A DNA stretch of 42,049 nt from CBIHNH01 sp966211425 (GCA_966211425.1 CBIHNH010000003.1:1-42049); one strand, 5' to 3'; numbered from the stretch's first letter, positions 16,848 to 24,375 are shown. A program made the numbers and translations. The notes: generated by a model not told the origin, from the letters alone.

Positions 16848-17497
16848 CGACGCTCAACTAGTTCGATAAAAAAGCGTTGTCCATCACAGGTCAGCGCTTT
16901 TTCAATGAGCGCTGCCGTACCGGGCAACAACGGGCAACTAGCCTCTGGCCACGCTACCCATTTCACCTCTGACGCGCACTCCTCACTCGGGACAACTCCG
17001 CCTTCGAACACATGCACGAGTACACTCGACACCAGCTGATTTTCAACATACGAGTGGATATAGCCGTCGCCGATATGCTGCAGCGGAACCTCTGTCCTGA
17101 GTCCCGTTTTTTCCAACGCCTCTCGTTGAGCCGCCTCGGCCACAGTCTCCCCGAGATGGATCTTACCGCTCGGCAGCCCCCAACTATCGATAAACGGTTG
17201 TTTGTTTCGCTTTACGAGCGCAACCCTTCCCGCTTCATCACGGAAAATGGTAGCCGTGATGATCTTTGCCTGGGCACGCTGCTCGAACCGTTCACTACTG
17301 ATCCGATCGACGTAGAGCAGACCGGTGGCACTGAGCGAATATGATCGCTCGCCTCTACTAACCAGACCGCCCCGTAGCAGTGATTTCAGATGGTAGCTAA
17401 AAAGGTTTGTGTCCGTTCGTGGTGGACGTAGCTCACTAAAGCGAGCCTGCGCCTGATAAGTCAATACTTTGAGGATATGTTTCTGAATATGATGCAT
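16844..17497 (-). CDS. Winged-helix plus Nudix hydrolase protein
   Basis: A 217-residue two-domain protein. Residues about 1-70 look like a winged-helix domain (HILKVLTYQAQARFSELRP, then FSYHLKSLLRGGLVSRGERS), and residues about 78-215 are a Nudix domain. The Nudix box is visible as GKIHLGETVAEAAQREALEK, followed by TGL. It fits GX5EX7REUXEEXGU except that the second Glu of the EE pair is Lys. A wHTH-Nudix arrangement could mean a regulator sensing a nucleotide-linked ligand or a DNA-associated hydrolase. ATG 17497 is chosen; a GTG at 17503 is equally open. Confidence 0.82.
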   Translation of the reverse strand: MHHIQKHILKVLTYQAQARFSELRPPRTDTNLFSYHLKSLLRGGLVSRGERSYSLSATGLLYVDRISSERFEQRAQAKIITATIFRDEAGRVALVKRNKQPFIDSWGLPSGKIHLGETVAEAAQREALEKTGLRTEVPLQHIGDGYIHSYVENQLVSSVLVHVFEGGVVPSEECASEVKWVAWPEASCPLLPGTAALIEKALTCDGQRFFIELVERR

Positions 17498-17597
17498 TTT
17501 CACTCTTATTTATAGCAAATTATTTTGACTCAAACTAGCCTACCTAGAATACTCACGGCGCTACCTATACGCTAGAACCATAACCGAGGAGAAAATC

Positions 17598-18731
17598 ATG
17601 GAACAGATCTCATCAAACCCAGAGAAGCAGACCACGAACCTAACCGATGTTACCGAGCGGACGAGACAGCAGCTACGAAGCCTTATCGAACAAAAGGAAC
17701 CGTTCACAACCAGCCCGCCCCATCTCTATATAGAAGCGGCCGGTCGCGAAGCAGGTTATACCGACTACATAGACAATGGTTGCCGCGGCGGTTGGTCGGA
17801 GCACAAAACACGTCTACTCGACGAGGAGCCGTATGAGATCTCTGATCTCAGTAAAAAGTACGGTCGGCTAAATATAGACCTACACCGAAATGGCACCTAT
17901 GTCGGTGATATCGGCCTGCGTGCTGAAGACCTCAGTTCGGTCTCGTTCTATGAGGACAGCGAGGCGATCGGGCGCGAACAAGAACTGGACCGAGCAGATC
18001 AGTTTATCCGAGAGAGTACCACTGCGCCCTATCGCCATGTACGTCGTTTTCCTGAAATCTTTCGCGAGCGTTACGATATCATCGCCGAGAGCCGGGAACC
18101 GCTGGAGCATCCGATCAGTATACGTACTCGTGACGACACCATCGTCCTCAGACATGAGGTGGAGAGTGTCGAACTCCTGCGGGACGGTGGTGAGACGCTC
18201 GCGAACCTGCACTTTGCATCGGGTGCGTATACTCCCCGTCCTGACAGCGGCTGGTTGCCGCTCGATCATATCCGATTTGTCATGAAAGAACGTGAACCGA
18301 GACAGGTACTGACGAGCCAGTTGTTTCGGGCGACGCTGCGACTGCTCGCCTTCTACGACGCGACGCCGATTCACAGGGTTAACCACCAACCACCTCCAAC
18401 CAAAGAGTTAAACAATCTCCTAAACGGTTCGATAATCCCGATACGACACTACCCTGACAAGCGAGTGCCTAACCCGCACTATGATCAACCGAGCTTTATC
18501 GTCGGCACCCCGACCGACAGTGGCGTTGAAAACATCCGGCGCGTCACAGGACCTTCGCATAGCTTCGACTCGCCATTCATCGCCGCAAACCGCGTCGTCG
18601 GTGATGACTCAGCCATCTGGGTGGTCGACGAGGCCGGAGATCTAGCCCTCCCACTCACCGAGCCAACCCTGACCGCGAGCAAGCCGAGCTACTACGCGCT
18701 CCACTTCGCCGAATACTTACGCAAAAAATAA
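17598..18731 (+). CDS. Hypothetical protein, 377 residues
   Basis: Unrecognised soluble protein, without signal peptide or membrane helix, rich in Arg, Asp and Glu. Segments such as YGRLNIDLHRNGTYVGDIG and WLPLDHIRFVMKEREPRQ look like ordinary alpha/beta folding, but no catalytic motif stands out. The ATG has a good Shine-Dalgarno sequence (GAGGAG, 7 nt spacing). A small CTGTC-GTGA-GACAG hairpin follows the stop. Codon use (AAA and AAG mixed) matches the housekeeping genes, unlike the cassette genes that follow. Confidence 0.75.
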   Translation: MEQISSNPEKQTTNLTDVTERTRQQLRSLIEQKEPFTTSPPHLYIEAAGREAGYTDYIDNGCRGGWSEHKTRLLDEEPYEISDLSKKYGRLNIDLHRNGTYVGDIGLRAEDLSSVSFYEDSEAIGREQELDRADQFIRESTTAPYRHVRRFPEIFRERYDIIAESREPLEHPISIRTRDDTIVLRHEVESVELLRDGGETLANLHFASGAYTPRPDSGWLPLDHIRFVMKEREPRQVLTSQLFRATLRLLAFYDATPIHRVNHQPPPTKELNNLLNGSIIPIRHYPDKRVPNPHYDQPSFIVGTPTDSGVENIRRVTGPSHSFDSPFIAANRVVGDDSAIWVVDEAGDLALPLTEPTLTASKPSYYALHFAEYLRKK

Positions 18732-18778
18732 AAAATGCCCTGTCGTGAGACAGAGTACAAACTGCTTTAGTCATAATA

Positions 18779-18807
18779 TTGACTTTTACACTAAAATACT
18801 GTATTGT
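18779..18807 (+). promoter_or_regulatory. Sigma70-like promoter of orphan cassette A
   Basis: TTGACT (18779-18784), 17-bp spacer, TATTGT (18802-18807). It drives the secreted-protein gene at 18871 with a 5' UTR of about 57 nt. Confidence 0.75.
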
Positions 18808-18870
18808 ATGCAAACGATACCAGAGTGGTGTCTGAACCTTTCACGGGGAGCAACTACAGGAAGTGATCTT

Positions 18871-19311
18871 ATGCCTCTACTCGCCAGAGTATGCGTGACA
18901 CTGGTAGCCGCCCTGGCTATGACTGTCGCTGGTACATCCACGGCTGCGTTCGCCGCTCGAGACAAGCCCCACACCGTCACCCACGCCGTCAAGGGCTTCT
19001 CCTGGAGCAACGGACCGTACATCGGTGTCAAGCTCAGCCGGACGAGAACCGAACGTCTCTACGACTCAGTCTTCGGAGAGTCGGTGTTCGCCGGTGTCGG
19101 CGTGCTCTGTGGCACGTTGACGAAGCTGCCCTACGGCTGGGCAATCGCAGCCTCCTGCGTCACGGTGATGACCATGCGCTATGGCCAGATCACCAACGCG
19201 CTAGAGGACGCTCACGATGACAAGAAGTGTGCCGAGTTCCGGTACGCACCGGTCGGATACAACCCGTTCGCGTCACCGGCCAAGTCCGTCAAGTGCACCT
19301 GGAAGGACTGA
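18871..19311 (+). CDS. Secreted protein of unknown function (cassette A, gene 1)
   Basis: A 146-residue protein with a classical signal peptide: basic N-terminus (MPLLAR), hydrophobic core (VCVTLVAALAMTVAGT) and an AFA-A cleavage site near residue 28. The mature part has a hydrophobic stretch (about 95-115, GWAIAASCVTVMTMRYG) and several cysteines. ATG 18871 is chosen because it carries AGGAAG upstream and begins the signal peptide. All nine lysines are AAG, unlike the neighbouring housekeeping genes. The gene has its own promoter and shares a terminator with the next small gene. No homology is recognised. In an epibiont, an exported protein with this foreign codon use could act on the host; that is inference. 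Confidence 0.75.
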   Translation: MPLLARVCVTLVAALAMTVAGTSTAAFAARDKPHTVTHAVKGFSWSNGPYIGVKLSRTRTERLYDSVFGESVFAGVGVLCGTLTKLPYGWAIAASCVTVMTMRYGQITNALEDAHDDKKCAEFRYAPVGYNPFASPAKSVKCTWKD

Positions 19312-19313
19312 TC

Positions 19314-19493
19314 ATGGCACGTCTGATCCCGAAGCACCTGCCCGCCTGGGTTACGGCAACGCTCATCCTGATCGTCATCCTGATCGTGGGATACATCTAC
19401 GATGTTCTGCTTGTTGCCCTGGTTGTCGGGCTGGCACTGTTCGTCGGCATTCTGCTGACGGGAGGCCGCAGTGGTCGCCGTCGCAGAACATGA
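19314..19493 (+). CDS. Small two-helix membrane protein (cassette A, gene 2)
   Basis: A 59-residue protein of two hydrophobic segments (AWVTATLILIVILIVGYIY and VALVVGLALFVGILLTGG) with an Arg-rich tail (RSGRRRRT). Start ATG 19314 follows the previous stop by 2 nt, with GGAAGG at correct spacing inside the end of the preceding gene, so it is translated from the same mRNA. It lies below the usual size cut and could be missed. The tail predicts an inside-positive hairpin topology. No family is recognised. A partner of the secreted protein (anchor or immunity role) is speculative. Confidence 0.65.
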   Translation: MARLIPKHLPAWVTATLILIVILIVGYIYDVLLVALVVGLALFVGILLTGGRSGRRRRT

Positions 19494-19604
19494 TGCGTCA
19501 TTCGGCGCACCCCGCCCCTAGGCGATAGCTCGGCAGAGCTCGTCTGTCATTCTCGGGACTGAACCCTCTCGGGGTGCTCAGACCAAGTCGGAATACATCC
19601 GGCG

Positions 19605-19654
19605 CCCCCGTTTTCTTAGGCACCAACCGGTGTCCATGAAAACGGGGGTTTATT
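19605..19654 (+). terminator. Terminator of cassette A
   Basis: An 11-bp perfect stem CCCCCGTTTTC (19605-19615) and GAAAACGGGGG (19638-19648) with a 22-nt loop, followed by TTTATT. It lies 16 bp before the convergent groEL stop. Confidence 0.8.
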
Positions 19655-19669
19655 CATGTTTGAGCAGCT

Positions 19670-21313
19670 TTACATCATACCCATGCCACCCGGCATACCG
19701 CCAGGCGCAGAAGCCTCGGGCTCTGGAACATCAACCACCAGCGCGCCCATCGTCATCGCAGTTGCGGCGATTGAGACGGCGTTCTGGACTGCTTGGCGGG
19801 TTACCGCCGCTGGGTCAACGACACCGTCAGCCTTGAGGTCAATTACACCTTTGTCCGGAGTATTGACGTCGATTCCCTGGCCTGGCTTAGCCGCCTGAAC
19901 CTGCGCAAGCAAGGCATCGGCGTTGAGGCCGGCGTTGAGCATCAGTTGGCGGAATGGCTGCGTCAATGCGTTCTTGACGATAGAGCGGCCCGCAGACAGG
20001 CTGTCAGCGCCCGAGACGTCAATCTTTTCGGCTAGGTTGACGAGCGTAACACCGCCACCAGGAACGATGCCCTCGGCGAGCGCAGCACGGGTCGCCGCTA
20101 CCGCATCATCGACGCGGAATTTCTTTTCATCGATCTCTGTCTCAGTCGCACCACCGACCTTGATAACGGCCACCTTGCCACTCAGTGCGGCGGCTCGTTT
20201 TTCATAATTTTCCTTCTCATACTCGCTCGTCGCCGTTTCGGCCTGAGCCTTGATCTGCGCAGTCCGTGTCTTGACGTCAGCAGCGCTACCGACACCTTCA
20301 ACGATGGTTGTCTCGTCCTTGCTTACGATAACCTTGCGGGCAGATCCCACGACGTCGAGCTCAACGTTTTCAAAACTCATACCGCGGTCTTCGGACACGA
20401 CGGTCGCTCCGGTCAGAACAGCGATGTCTTCGAGGACCTCCTTGCGGCGATCACCGAAAGCTGGAGCCTTGACTGCAACAGTGTTAAACACACCTTTGAG
20501 TTTGTTCAGCACCAGGATACCGAGCGCTTCACCTTCGACGTCGTCGGCTATGAGTACGACATCTTTCTTGCCAGCCTGGGCAAGCTTCTCGAGCATCGGT
20601 AGAAACTCCTGAACGCTTGAGATTTTCTTGTCGGTAACGATGATCGCCGGTTTTTCATACACCGCCTCTTGGCGAGCGGTGTCGGTTACCATAAGCGCCG
20701 AGACATAACCGCGGTCAAAGGTGAACCCTTCGACGACCTCAGATTCCATCTCGAGTCCCTGGCCTGCTTCGACAGTGACGACACCGTCACGGCCGACCTT
20801 ATCGATGACGTCAGCGATTAGTTCACCGATCGCTGAATCACCGGCAGAGATGGTCGCTACCTCGGCGACACGGCTCTTTTTGCCGGTTACTGGTTCGCTG
20901 AGACCTTCGAGCGCAGCGAGAACTTCTGCACCTGCTGCTTCGACACCTTTTTTGAGCTCCATCGGGTTGTGCCCGGCCGCGATCAGGCGGTTGGCTTCGT
21001 TTAGGATGCTATAGGTCAGTACCGTGACGGTAGTCGTTCCGTCGCCGGCCGCTTTATTCATCTTGGACGCTGCCTGCTTGATAAGCTCCGCGCCGACGCT
21101 GTAACCGAGCGTCTCGTCGTCGACGTCAGCCAGCTCAACACCTTCGGCCACCGTCACGCCGTCGTGGGTTACGGTCGGGCCACCATAACTCTTGGCAATC
21201 ACGACATTGCGGCCCTTTGGCCCCATCGTTACTTTGACCGCGTTATACAGTGCTTCGGCACCACCGAGAACTCGGCGGCGTGCATCATCATCGTAAAAAA
21301 CTTTCTTGGACAT
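19670..21313 (-). CDS. groEL: Chaperonin GroEL
   Basis: The 60-kDa chaperonin subunit that folds proteins in an ATP-driven double ring. The 547-residue protein starts MSKKVFYDDDARRRVLGGAE and shows the ATP site (TMGPKGRNVVI, AGDGTTTVTVL), the apical domain, GEGIVPGGG-type LAEGIVPGGGVTLV, and the typical Gly/Met-rich tail (GGMPGGMGMM). ATG 21313 is chosen on homology; an in-frame GTG at 21367 would add 18 unmatched residues. There is no Shine-Dalgarno sequence near the ATG. The strong one between groES and groEL is about 87 nt upstream, in a structured intergenic region. It is co-regulated with groES through CIRCE. Confidence 0.98.
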   Translation of the reverse strand: MSKKVFYDDDARRRVLGGAEALYNAVKVTMGPKGRNVVIAKSYGGPTVTHDGVTVAEGVELADVDDETLGYSVGAELIKQAASKMNKAAGDGTTTVTVLTYSILNEANRLIAAGHNPMELKKGVEAAGAEVLAALEGLSEPVTGKKSRVAEVATISAGDSAIGELIADVIDKVGRDGVVTVEAGQGLEMESEVVEGFTFDRGYVSALMVTDTARQEAVYEKPAIIVTDKKISSVQEFLPMLEKLAQAGKKDVVLIADDVEGEALGILVLNKLKGVFNTVAVKAPAFGDRRKEVLEDIAVLTGATVVSEDRGMSFENVELDVVGSARKVIVSKDETTIVEGVGSAADVKTRTAQIKAQAETATSEYEKENYEKRAAALSGKVAVIKVGGATETEIDEKKFRVDDAVAATRAALAEGIVPGGGVTLVNLAEKIDVSGADSLSAGRSIVKNALTQPFRQLMLNAGLNADALLAQVQAAKPGQGIDVNTPDKGVIDLKADGVVDPAAVTRQAVQNAVSIAATAMTMGALVVDVPEPEASAPGGMPGGMGMM

Positions 21314-21326
21314 AACTGAGACAAAC

Positions 21327-21411
21327 CTGCGGTTTTTCTCGCCGCGCGGGCGGTGAAGTAAATTCACCAGTCCGGCTGCTCTTTTCCCTTAACCGCAGAT
21401 CCTCCTCCTTT
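21327..21411 (-). other. Structured groES-groEL intergenic leader with orphan Shine-Dalgarno
   Basis: On the minus strand a strong AAGGAGGAGG (21410-21401) has no ATG downstream at usable distance. It is followed by CTGCGGTT (21398-21391), which pairs perfectly with AACCGCAG (21334-21327) just before the groEL ATG. Inside this pairing is a hairpin GGTGAA/TTCACC (21368-21363 and 21357-21352, 5-nt loop). This may be a site of mRNA processing or translational control between the two genes. The pairing is seen in the sequence; the function is inferred. Confidence 0.5.
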
Positions 21412-21431
21412 CTTATTTCTTAAATTACAGG

Positions 21432-21698
21432 TTAACCGAGTGTCGCGAGGATATCTTCCTCTTTAACGACCAAGTATTCTGTCTTATCGATCTTTAGCTC
21501 AGTCGGGGCGTATTCCTTAAATATGATCTTGTCGCCTTTTTTGACGGCCTTGACCTCTGGTCCAACCGCCTGTACGACAGCATACACCGGCTTTTCCTTT
21601 GCATTATCCGGCAGGAATAGGCCGCTGGCGGTTTTTGCCTCGGCAGTTTCGCGGACCGCGACCACACGGTCAGCAAGTGGTTTGATAGGTGTGCTCAT
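21432..21698 (-). CDS. groES: Co-chaperonin GroES
   Basis: Lid subunit for GroEL. The 88-residue protein shows the family pattern: IKPLADRVVAVRE, the mobile loop (TASGLFLPDNAKEKP), GPEVKAVKKGDKIIFKEY and the C-terminal VVKEEDILATLG. Length is typical (about 95). Shine-Dalgarno AAAGGAGAGG precedes the ATG. The promoter TTGCAT-N17-TACAAT overlaps a CIRCE operator, so heat-shock control by HrcA is expected. groEL follows after 118 bp. Confidence 0.97.
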   Translation of the reverse strand: MSTPIKPLADRVVAVRETAEAKTASGLFLPDNAKEKPVYAVVQAVGPEVKAVKKGDKIIFKEYAPTELKIDKTEYLVVKEEDILATLG

Positions 21699-21745
21699 TT
21701 CCTCTCCTTTTGATTAAACAAATCTGTATGAACTATTGTAGAGAA

Positions 21746-21772
21746 TTAGCACTCGTCATGCAAGAGTGCCAA
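21746..21772. promoter_or_regulatory. CIRCE operator (HrcA site) of groESL
   Basis: TTAGCACTC (21746-21754), 9-bp spacer, GAGTGCCAA (21764-21772). Only one base differs from the consensus TTAGCACTC-N9-GAGTGCTAA. It overlaps the spacer and -35 (TTGCAT) of the minus-strand groES promoter. It also lies 8 bp before the -35 of the divergent cassette B promoter, so HrcA could affect both. Confidence 0.95.
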
Positions 21773-21780
21773 GTACTCTA

Positions 21781-21809
21781 TTGACTTAGCATAACTGTAA
21801 TGGTATAAT
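21781..21809 (+). promoter_or_regulatory. Sigma70-like promoter of orphan cassette B
   Basis: TTGACT (21781-21786), 17-bp spacer, TATAAT (21804-21809): close to consensus and among the strongest-looking promoters in the window. It is divergent from groES. Confidence 0.85.
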
Positions 21810-21850
21810 AGATAATAGACATTCTTTCGCCCGACCGAAGGGAAGCACCT

Positions 21851-22075
21851 ATGTACACCTACGAACTCGACTACAAGGACAAGCAAGAGCTGTTCGATGC
21901 TCTGCAGCCGCTCATGCTGAGGCCTCGAGACCTCTGCGAAGTCAGAGTCGGCGGTGGAACGCTCTACAAGTTCGAGTACATGGCTACCGTCGGCGATCAG
22001 ATCACTGGCCGTAGCACGGTCAGGAACGCTCAGGTGATCCTCGACCCCGACACCATGACACTGATCGAGCAGTAG
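21851..22075 (+). CDS. Orphan small protein (cassette B)
   Basis: A 74-residue soluble acidic protein with no recognised family. There is no signal peptide or membrane helix. The sequence starts MYTYELDYKDKQELFDAL and has a short beta-rich middle (CEVRVGGGTLYKFEYMATVG). All three lysines are AAG. The ATG carries GAAGGGAAG upstream. The gene is a self-contained unit: near-consensus promoter, about 35-nt leader, one ORF, and a 9-bp GC-rich terminator 18 nt after the stop. Function unknown. The strong promoter and complete transcription unit support a real gene despite the small size. Confidence 0.7.
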   Translation: MYTYELDYKDKQELFDALQPLMLRPRDLCEVRVGGGTLYKFEYMATVGDQITGRSTVRNAQVILDPDTMTLIEQ

Positions 22076-22093
22076 TTGGCCACACAACCACCA

Positions 22094-22120
22094 GGGAGGC
22101 TCCCATCGAGCCTCCCCTTC
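22094..22120 (+). terminator. Terminator of cassette B
   Basis: A 9-bp perfect stem GGGAGGCTC (22094-22102) and GAGCCTCCC (22108-22116) with loop CCATC, followed by CTTCTCT. A second hairpin (GCTTGG/CCAAGC) follows near 22143-22163. Confidence 0.75.
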
Positions 22121-22169
22121 TCTATGCCCACTCGACAGGGCTTGGTGTGAGCCGACCCCAAGCACTAAC

Positions 22170-22198
22170 TTGACATTTTATAGTGTTTATGCTAATAT
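22170..22198 (+). promoter_or_regulatory. Consensus sigma70-like promoter
   Basis: TTGACA (22170-22175), 17-bp spacer, TAATAT (22193-22198), ahead of the 292-residue gene at 22228. Confidence 0.85.
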
Positions 22199-22227
22199 CA
22201 TGCATAGTACCTTCTAAAAACAAAGAT

Positions 22228-23106
22228 ATGACAGAAACACTTATCGTCACCTCCCCTGAATCAGTCTCCCAAGCAGAGATGGATCGCTATTTTCATTCCG
22301 CCTCCGAGGCGATTGTCGAGCAGATGTACGAACCGGAATTCCATGACCTTCTCGATAGAGCCGGCATCGATATAGAAACGACCGATCCAGCACTTTACTG
22401 GGAAAAGATGGCCCTGTACACCCATCAAAAGGCGACATCGAGCGAGCTAGCTCCCGCCCAGAAGGAAACACTCGCTCTCGTGGGCTACCTACCCAACTTT
22501 ATCTATAACAAGGCTCTCCTGAGCCGTCATGAGCAGCTAGGTGCCCGCAGCACTCTATCGACATCTGAGATCAGAAACGCAAAACGCACCGCTTGCGCCT
22601 ACAACAACCTTCTCAAAGATTTTGTAAAAAAACACCCGCAGAGCCCTGATCACCTCGAAGCTAGTTTGCTCGAGAGCACCCTCCAGACTGCTGGTAGTGA
22701 GTCACGTGATTTTTCGACCTATGCAGAAACAGCTATCGCCACGACCATCAAGGGCATCAAGCACGAAATAGGCTTTGGGGCTATTCTCGATTCTCTCGAG
22801 ATACCCCACCGTGACGCCACGATCGACGAAGACCTGAAAGGCCAAGATATTGTCATCATCTTTAACGGCCAAGAGATCGGCGTTGATATCAAAGCATCCC
22901 TGAACAAGGTTGCTGAGATAAATCCCGATACCCCAGACCTTCCCTACGCTATAAAGAACAACGGTGACCTGGTGATGTTTAGCATGTTACAAGATGCAGA
23001 CTTTGGAAACGGTTTCGAGCCAAGCCCATCACAGATTAGTGAACGGGCAGATAAAACTCGTGACATCATCGCCATGGCCGTCGTTGGAGCACTTGCAAAA
23101 AAATAG
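22228..23106 (+). CDS. Hypothetical protein, possible PD-(D/E)XK-like fold
   Basis: A 292-residue soluble protein. The N-terminal two thirds are helical and unassigned. In the last third, FGAILDSLEIPHRD, then LKGQDIVIIF and IGVDIKASLNK, give the order E/D..D-x(12)-D-I-K. This recalls the PD-(D/E)XK nuclease core (an Asp before a strand, then DxK on the next strand). It is a motif-level suggestion only. ATG 22228 is preferred over an earlier in-frame start inside the promoter; there is no clear Shine-Dalgarno sequence. Lysine codons are mixed (about 8 AAG, 9 AAA), so unlike the flanking cassette genes it looks native. A promoter for cassette C overlaps its last codons. Confidence 0.7.
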   Translation: MTETLIVTSPESVSQAEMDRYFHSASEAIVEQMYEPEFHDLLDRAGIDIETTDPALYWEKMALYTHQKATSSELAPAQKETLALVGYLPNFIYNKALLSRHEQLGARSTLSTSEIRNAKRTACAYNNLLKDFVKKHPQSPDHLEASLLESTLQTAGSESRDFSTYAETAIATTIKGIKHEIGFGAILDSLEIPHRDATIDEDLKGQDIVIIFNGQEIGVDIKASLNKVAEINPDTPDLPYAIKNNGDLVMFSMLQDADFGNGFEPSPSQISERADKTRDIIAMAVVGALAKK

Positions 23107-23121
23107 CTTTAGTGCTATAAT
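23094..23121 (+). promoter_or_regulatory. Promoter of orphan cassette C
   Basis: TTGCAA (23094-23099), 16-bp spacer, TATAAT (23116-23121). The -35 box lies within the last codons of the preceding gene. Confidence 0.7.
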
Positions 23122-23162
23122 ATACAAGCTATCGTTTGACCAGGTCCACCCGAGGAGACATG

Positions 23163-23465
23163 ATGGCGACAAATCTGGGTCGGTATATCATTACCGAGCC
23201 CGCGACTTCTCGAGAGTTCAGGGAACTTCTCAGAGAAGCGATAGATGACGGATCACGAGTGATCCGTATCACGATGAGTGGCGTGGACGACGAAACCACA
23301 AGCCAGGACGAGTTCAGACTCATCCAGTCCCGCTACTCTCAGCTGAGCGTCGAGTACATCGGAAAGCTCAGCGACCACGGCACCGCAACGGTCATCGCGA
23401 TGACGCACACCGACTTCAGCGATGCCCCCGCCCAGCTGACGCTCACGCGTCGCGCTACCCCCTGA
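23163..23465 (+). CDS. Orphan small protein (cassette C)
   Basis: A 100-residue soluble protein, start MATNLGRYIITEPATSREF, with alternating short helices and strands and no recognised family. Two adjacent ATGs exist (23160 and 23163). The second is preferred because GAGGAG lies 5 nt before it. The start context GAGACATGATGGCGAC closely resembles that of cassette D (GAGACATCATGGCAAC). The single lysine is AAG. The stop codon lies inside the left arm of the terminator. Own promoter and terminator; function unknown. Confidence 0.65.
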   Translation: MATNLGRYIITEPATSREFRELLREAIDDGSRVIRITMSGVDDETTSQDEFRLIQSRYSQLSVEYIGKLSDHGTATVIAMTHTDFSDAPAQLTLTRRATP

Positions 23466-23504
23466 GACATACTGCCCACGGCAGTCCCTGTCTCGGGGGT
23501 TTTT
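23458..23504 (+). terminator. Terminator of cassette C
   Basis: Left arm near 23459-23469 (CCCCTGAGACA) pairs with TGTCTCGGGG (23489-23498) around a 19-nt loop with an inner CTGCC/GGCAG helix. A run of five T follows (23500-23504). The gene's stop codon TGA is part of the left arm. Confidence 0.85.
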
Positions 23505-23529
23505 ACTTGACATACGTCATTTCTATGTA

Positions 23530-23558
23530 TTGACATAACTTGATAAAAGTGGTAAGAT
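23530..23558 (+). promoter_or_regulatory. Promoter of orphan cassette D/E
   Basis: TTGACA (23530-23535), 17-bp spacer, TAAGAT (23553-23558). Another TTGACA occurs at 23507-23512 without a matching -10. Confidence 0.75.
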
Positions 23559-23602
23559 TTTACGTAGCGTTCAGCTAGTACCACGACAATTCGGGAGACA
23601 TC

Positions 23603-24010
23603 ATGGCAACGGTCCAATTCGTTGACAGCCTCCCTGTGGGGCTGGAAAACGTCAAGTGGCAGATTGTCGCCCCTGCGGGCGGCATGGAAGACAAGATCGA
23701 TGCGATCAAGCGAGGGGAAGAGCTTTTTCTCGACCTCGCGATCACACGAGAAGAGCGCGACAGTCAATACCAGGCACTGATTAGGGTTATCCCCAATCTG
23801 GTTGCTGGCGTTGAACCGGACAGCTCGCGAGAGCGAGTATTCCACCTCAACAAGGCAGTCGCTATCTTCCTCGATCTGGATGGTAACATGACGGAGAACA
23901 ACGTAACTCTTCGAACCGTTATCACCACTGAAGTAACACAACCCGATCTTTCAGCGGGTTATGTGGTAATGTGGCCGGATACAGACTACGACATTGCCAC
24001 AGCATCATAA
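23603..24010 (+). CDS. Orphan protein (cassette D)
   Basis: A 135-residue acidic soluble protein, starting MATVQFVDSLPVGLENVKWQ and ending MWPDTDYDIATAS. No signal peptide, membrane helix or recognised domain; predicted mostly beta. All four lysines are AAG. The Shine-Dalgarno sequence CGGGAGA is well placed. It is followed after 24 bp by another orphan gene, with no terminator between, so the two share a transcript from the promoter at 23530. Function unknown. Confidence 0.7.
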   Translation: MATVQFVDSLPVGLENVKWQIVAPAGGMEDKIDAIKRGEELFLDLAITREERDSQYQALIRVIPNLVAGVEPDSSRERVFHLNKAVAIFLDLDGNMTENNVTLRTVITTEVTQPDLSAGYVVMWPDTDYDIATAS

Positions 24011-24034
24011 CGTCCCTTCAACCATTGGAGCAAC

Positions 24035-24367
24035 ATGAACGATGCAGCCGATCTCGGGAATGTGAAGGCCTCAGTCATTGAGGCAAGCACCATCGAGAGC
24101 AACCGAGGAGTCAAGAACCACTACGTCATCGGCTACTGCAGTGCTGATGGCGACCTGGTCGTCGAGAGCAAGCAGCTCACCTACAAGGAGCGGCAGGCCT
24201 ACATGGCCGACACGCTCGGCATCGATCCTCTCACGAGCAACAACTGGGCCTTCTGCCAGTGGTCGTTCAAGATGGGTGCGTGGACCGAGGTTCTCGCCGG
24301 CGACGGCGAGATGGAGCAGAAGCTCCGCCTTCACATGGTGAACAACCCCCCGAAGCGTCCTCGCTGA
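24035..24367 (+). CDS. Orphan protein (cassette E)
   Basis: A 110-residue soluble protein with no recognised family; segments HYVIGYCSADGDLVVESKQL and WAFCQWSFKMGAWTEVLAGD suggest a beta-rich fold with two cysteines. All seven lysines are AAG and glutamates are almost all GAG, a GC-ending codon pattern unlike the flanking murE. Shine-Dalgarno TTGGAGC precedes the ATG. It is the second gene of the D/E transcript and is followed directly by a nested GC-rich terminator. Function unknown. Confidence 0.7.
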   Translation: MNDAADLGNVKASVIEASTIESNRGVKNHYVIGYCSADGDLVVESKQLTYKERQAYMADTLGIDPLTSNNWAFCQWSFKMGAWTEVLAGDGEMEQKLRLHMVNNPPKRPR

Positions 24368-24375
24368 ACGTGATA

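Noticed and set aside
21314..21367. GTG start giving 18 extra residues on GroEL
   Set aside because: The extra residues do not fit the GroEL N-terminus; MSKKVFYDDD is the normal start.
23339..23941. 200-codon minus-strand frame across cassettes C and D
   Set aside because: It runs through a terminator and a promoter and has no start signal; the plus-strand units explain this DNA.
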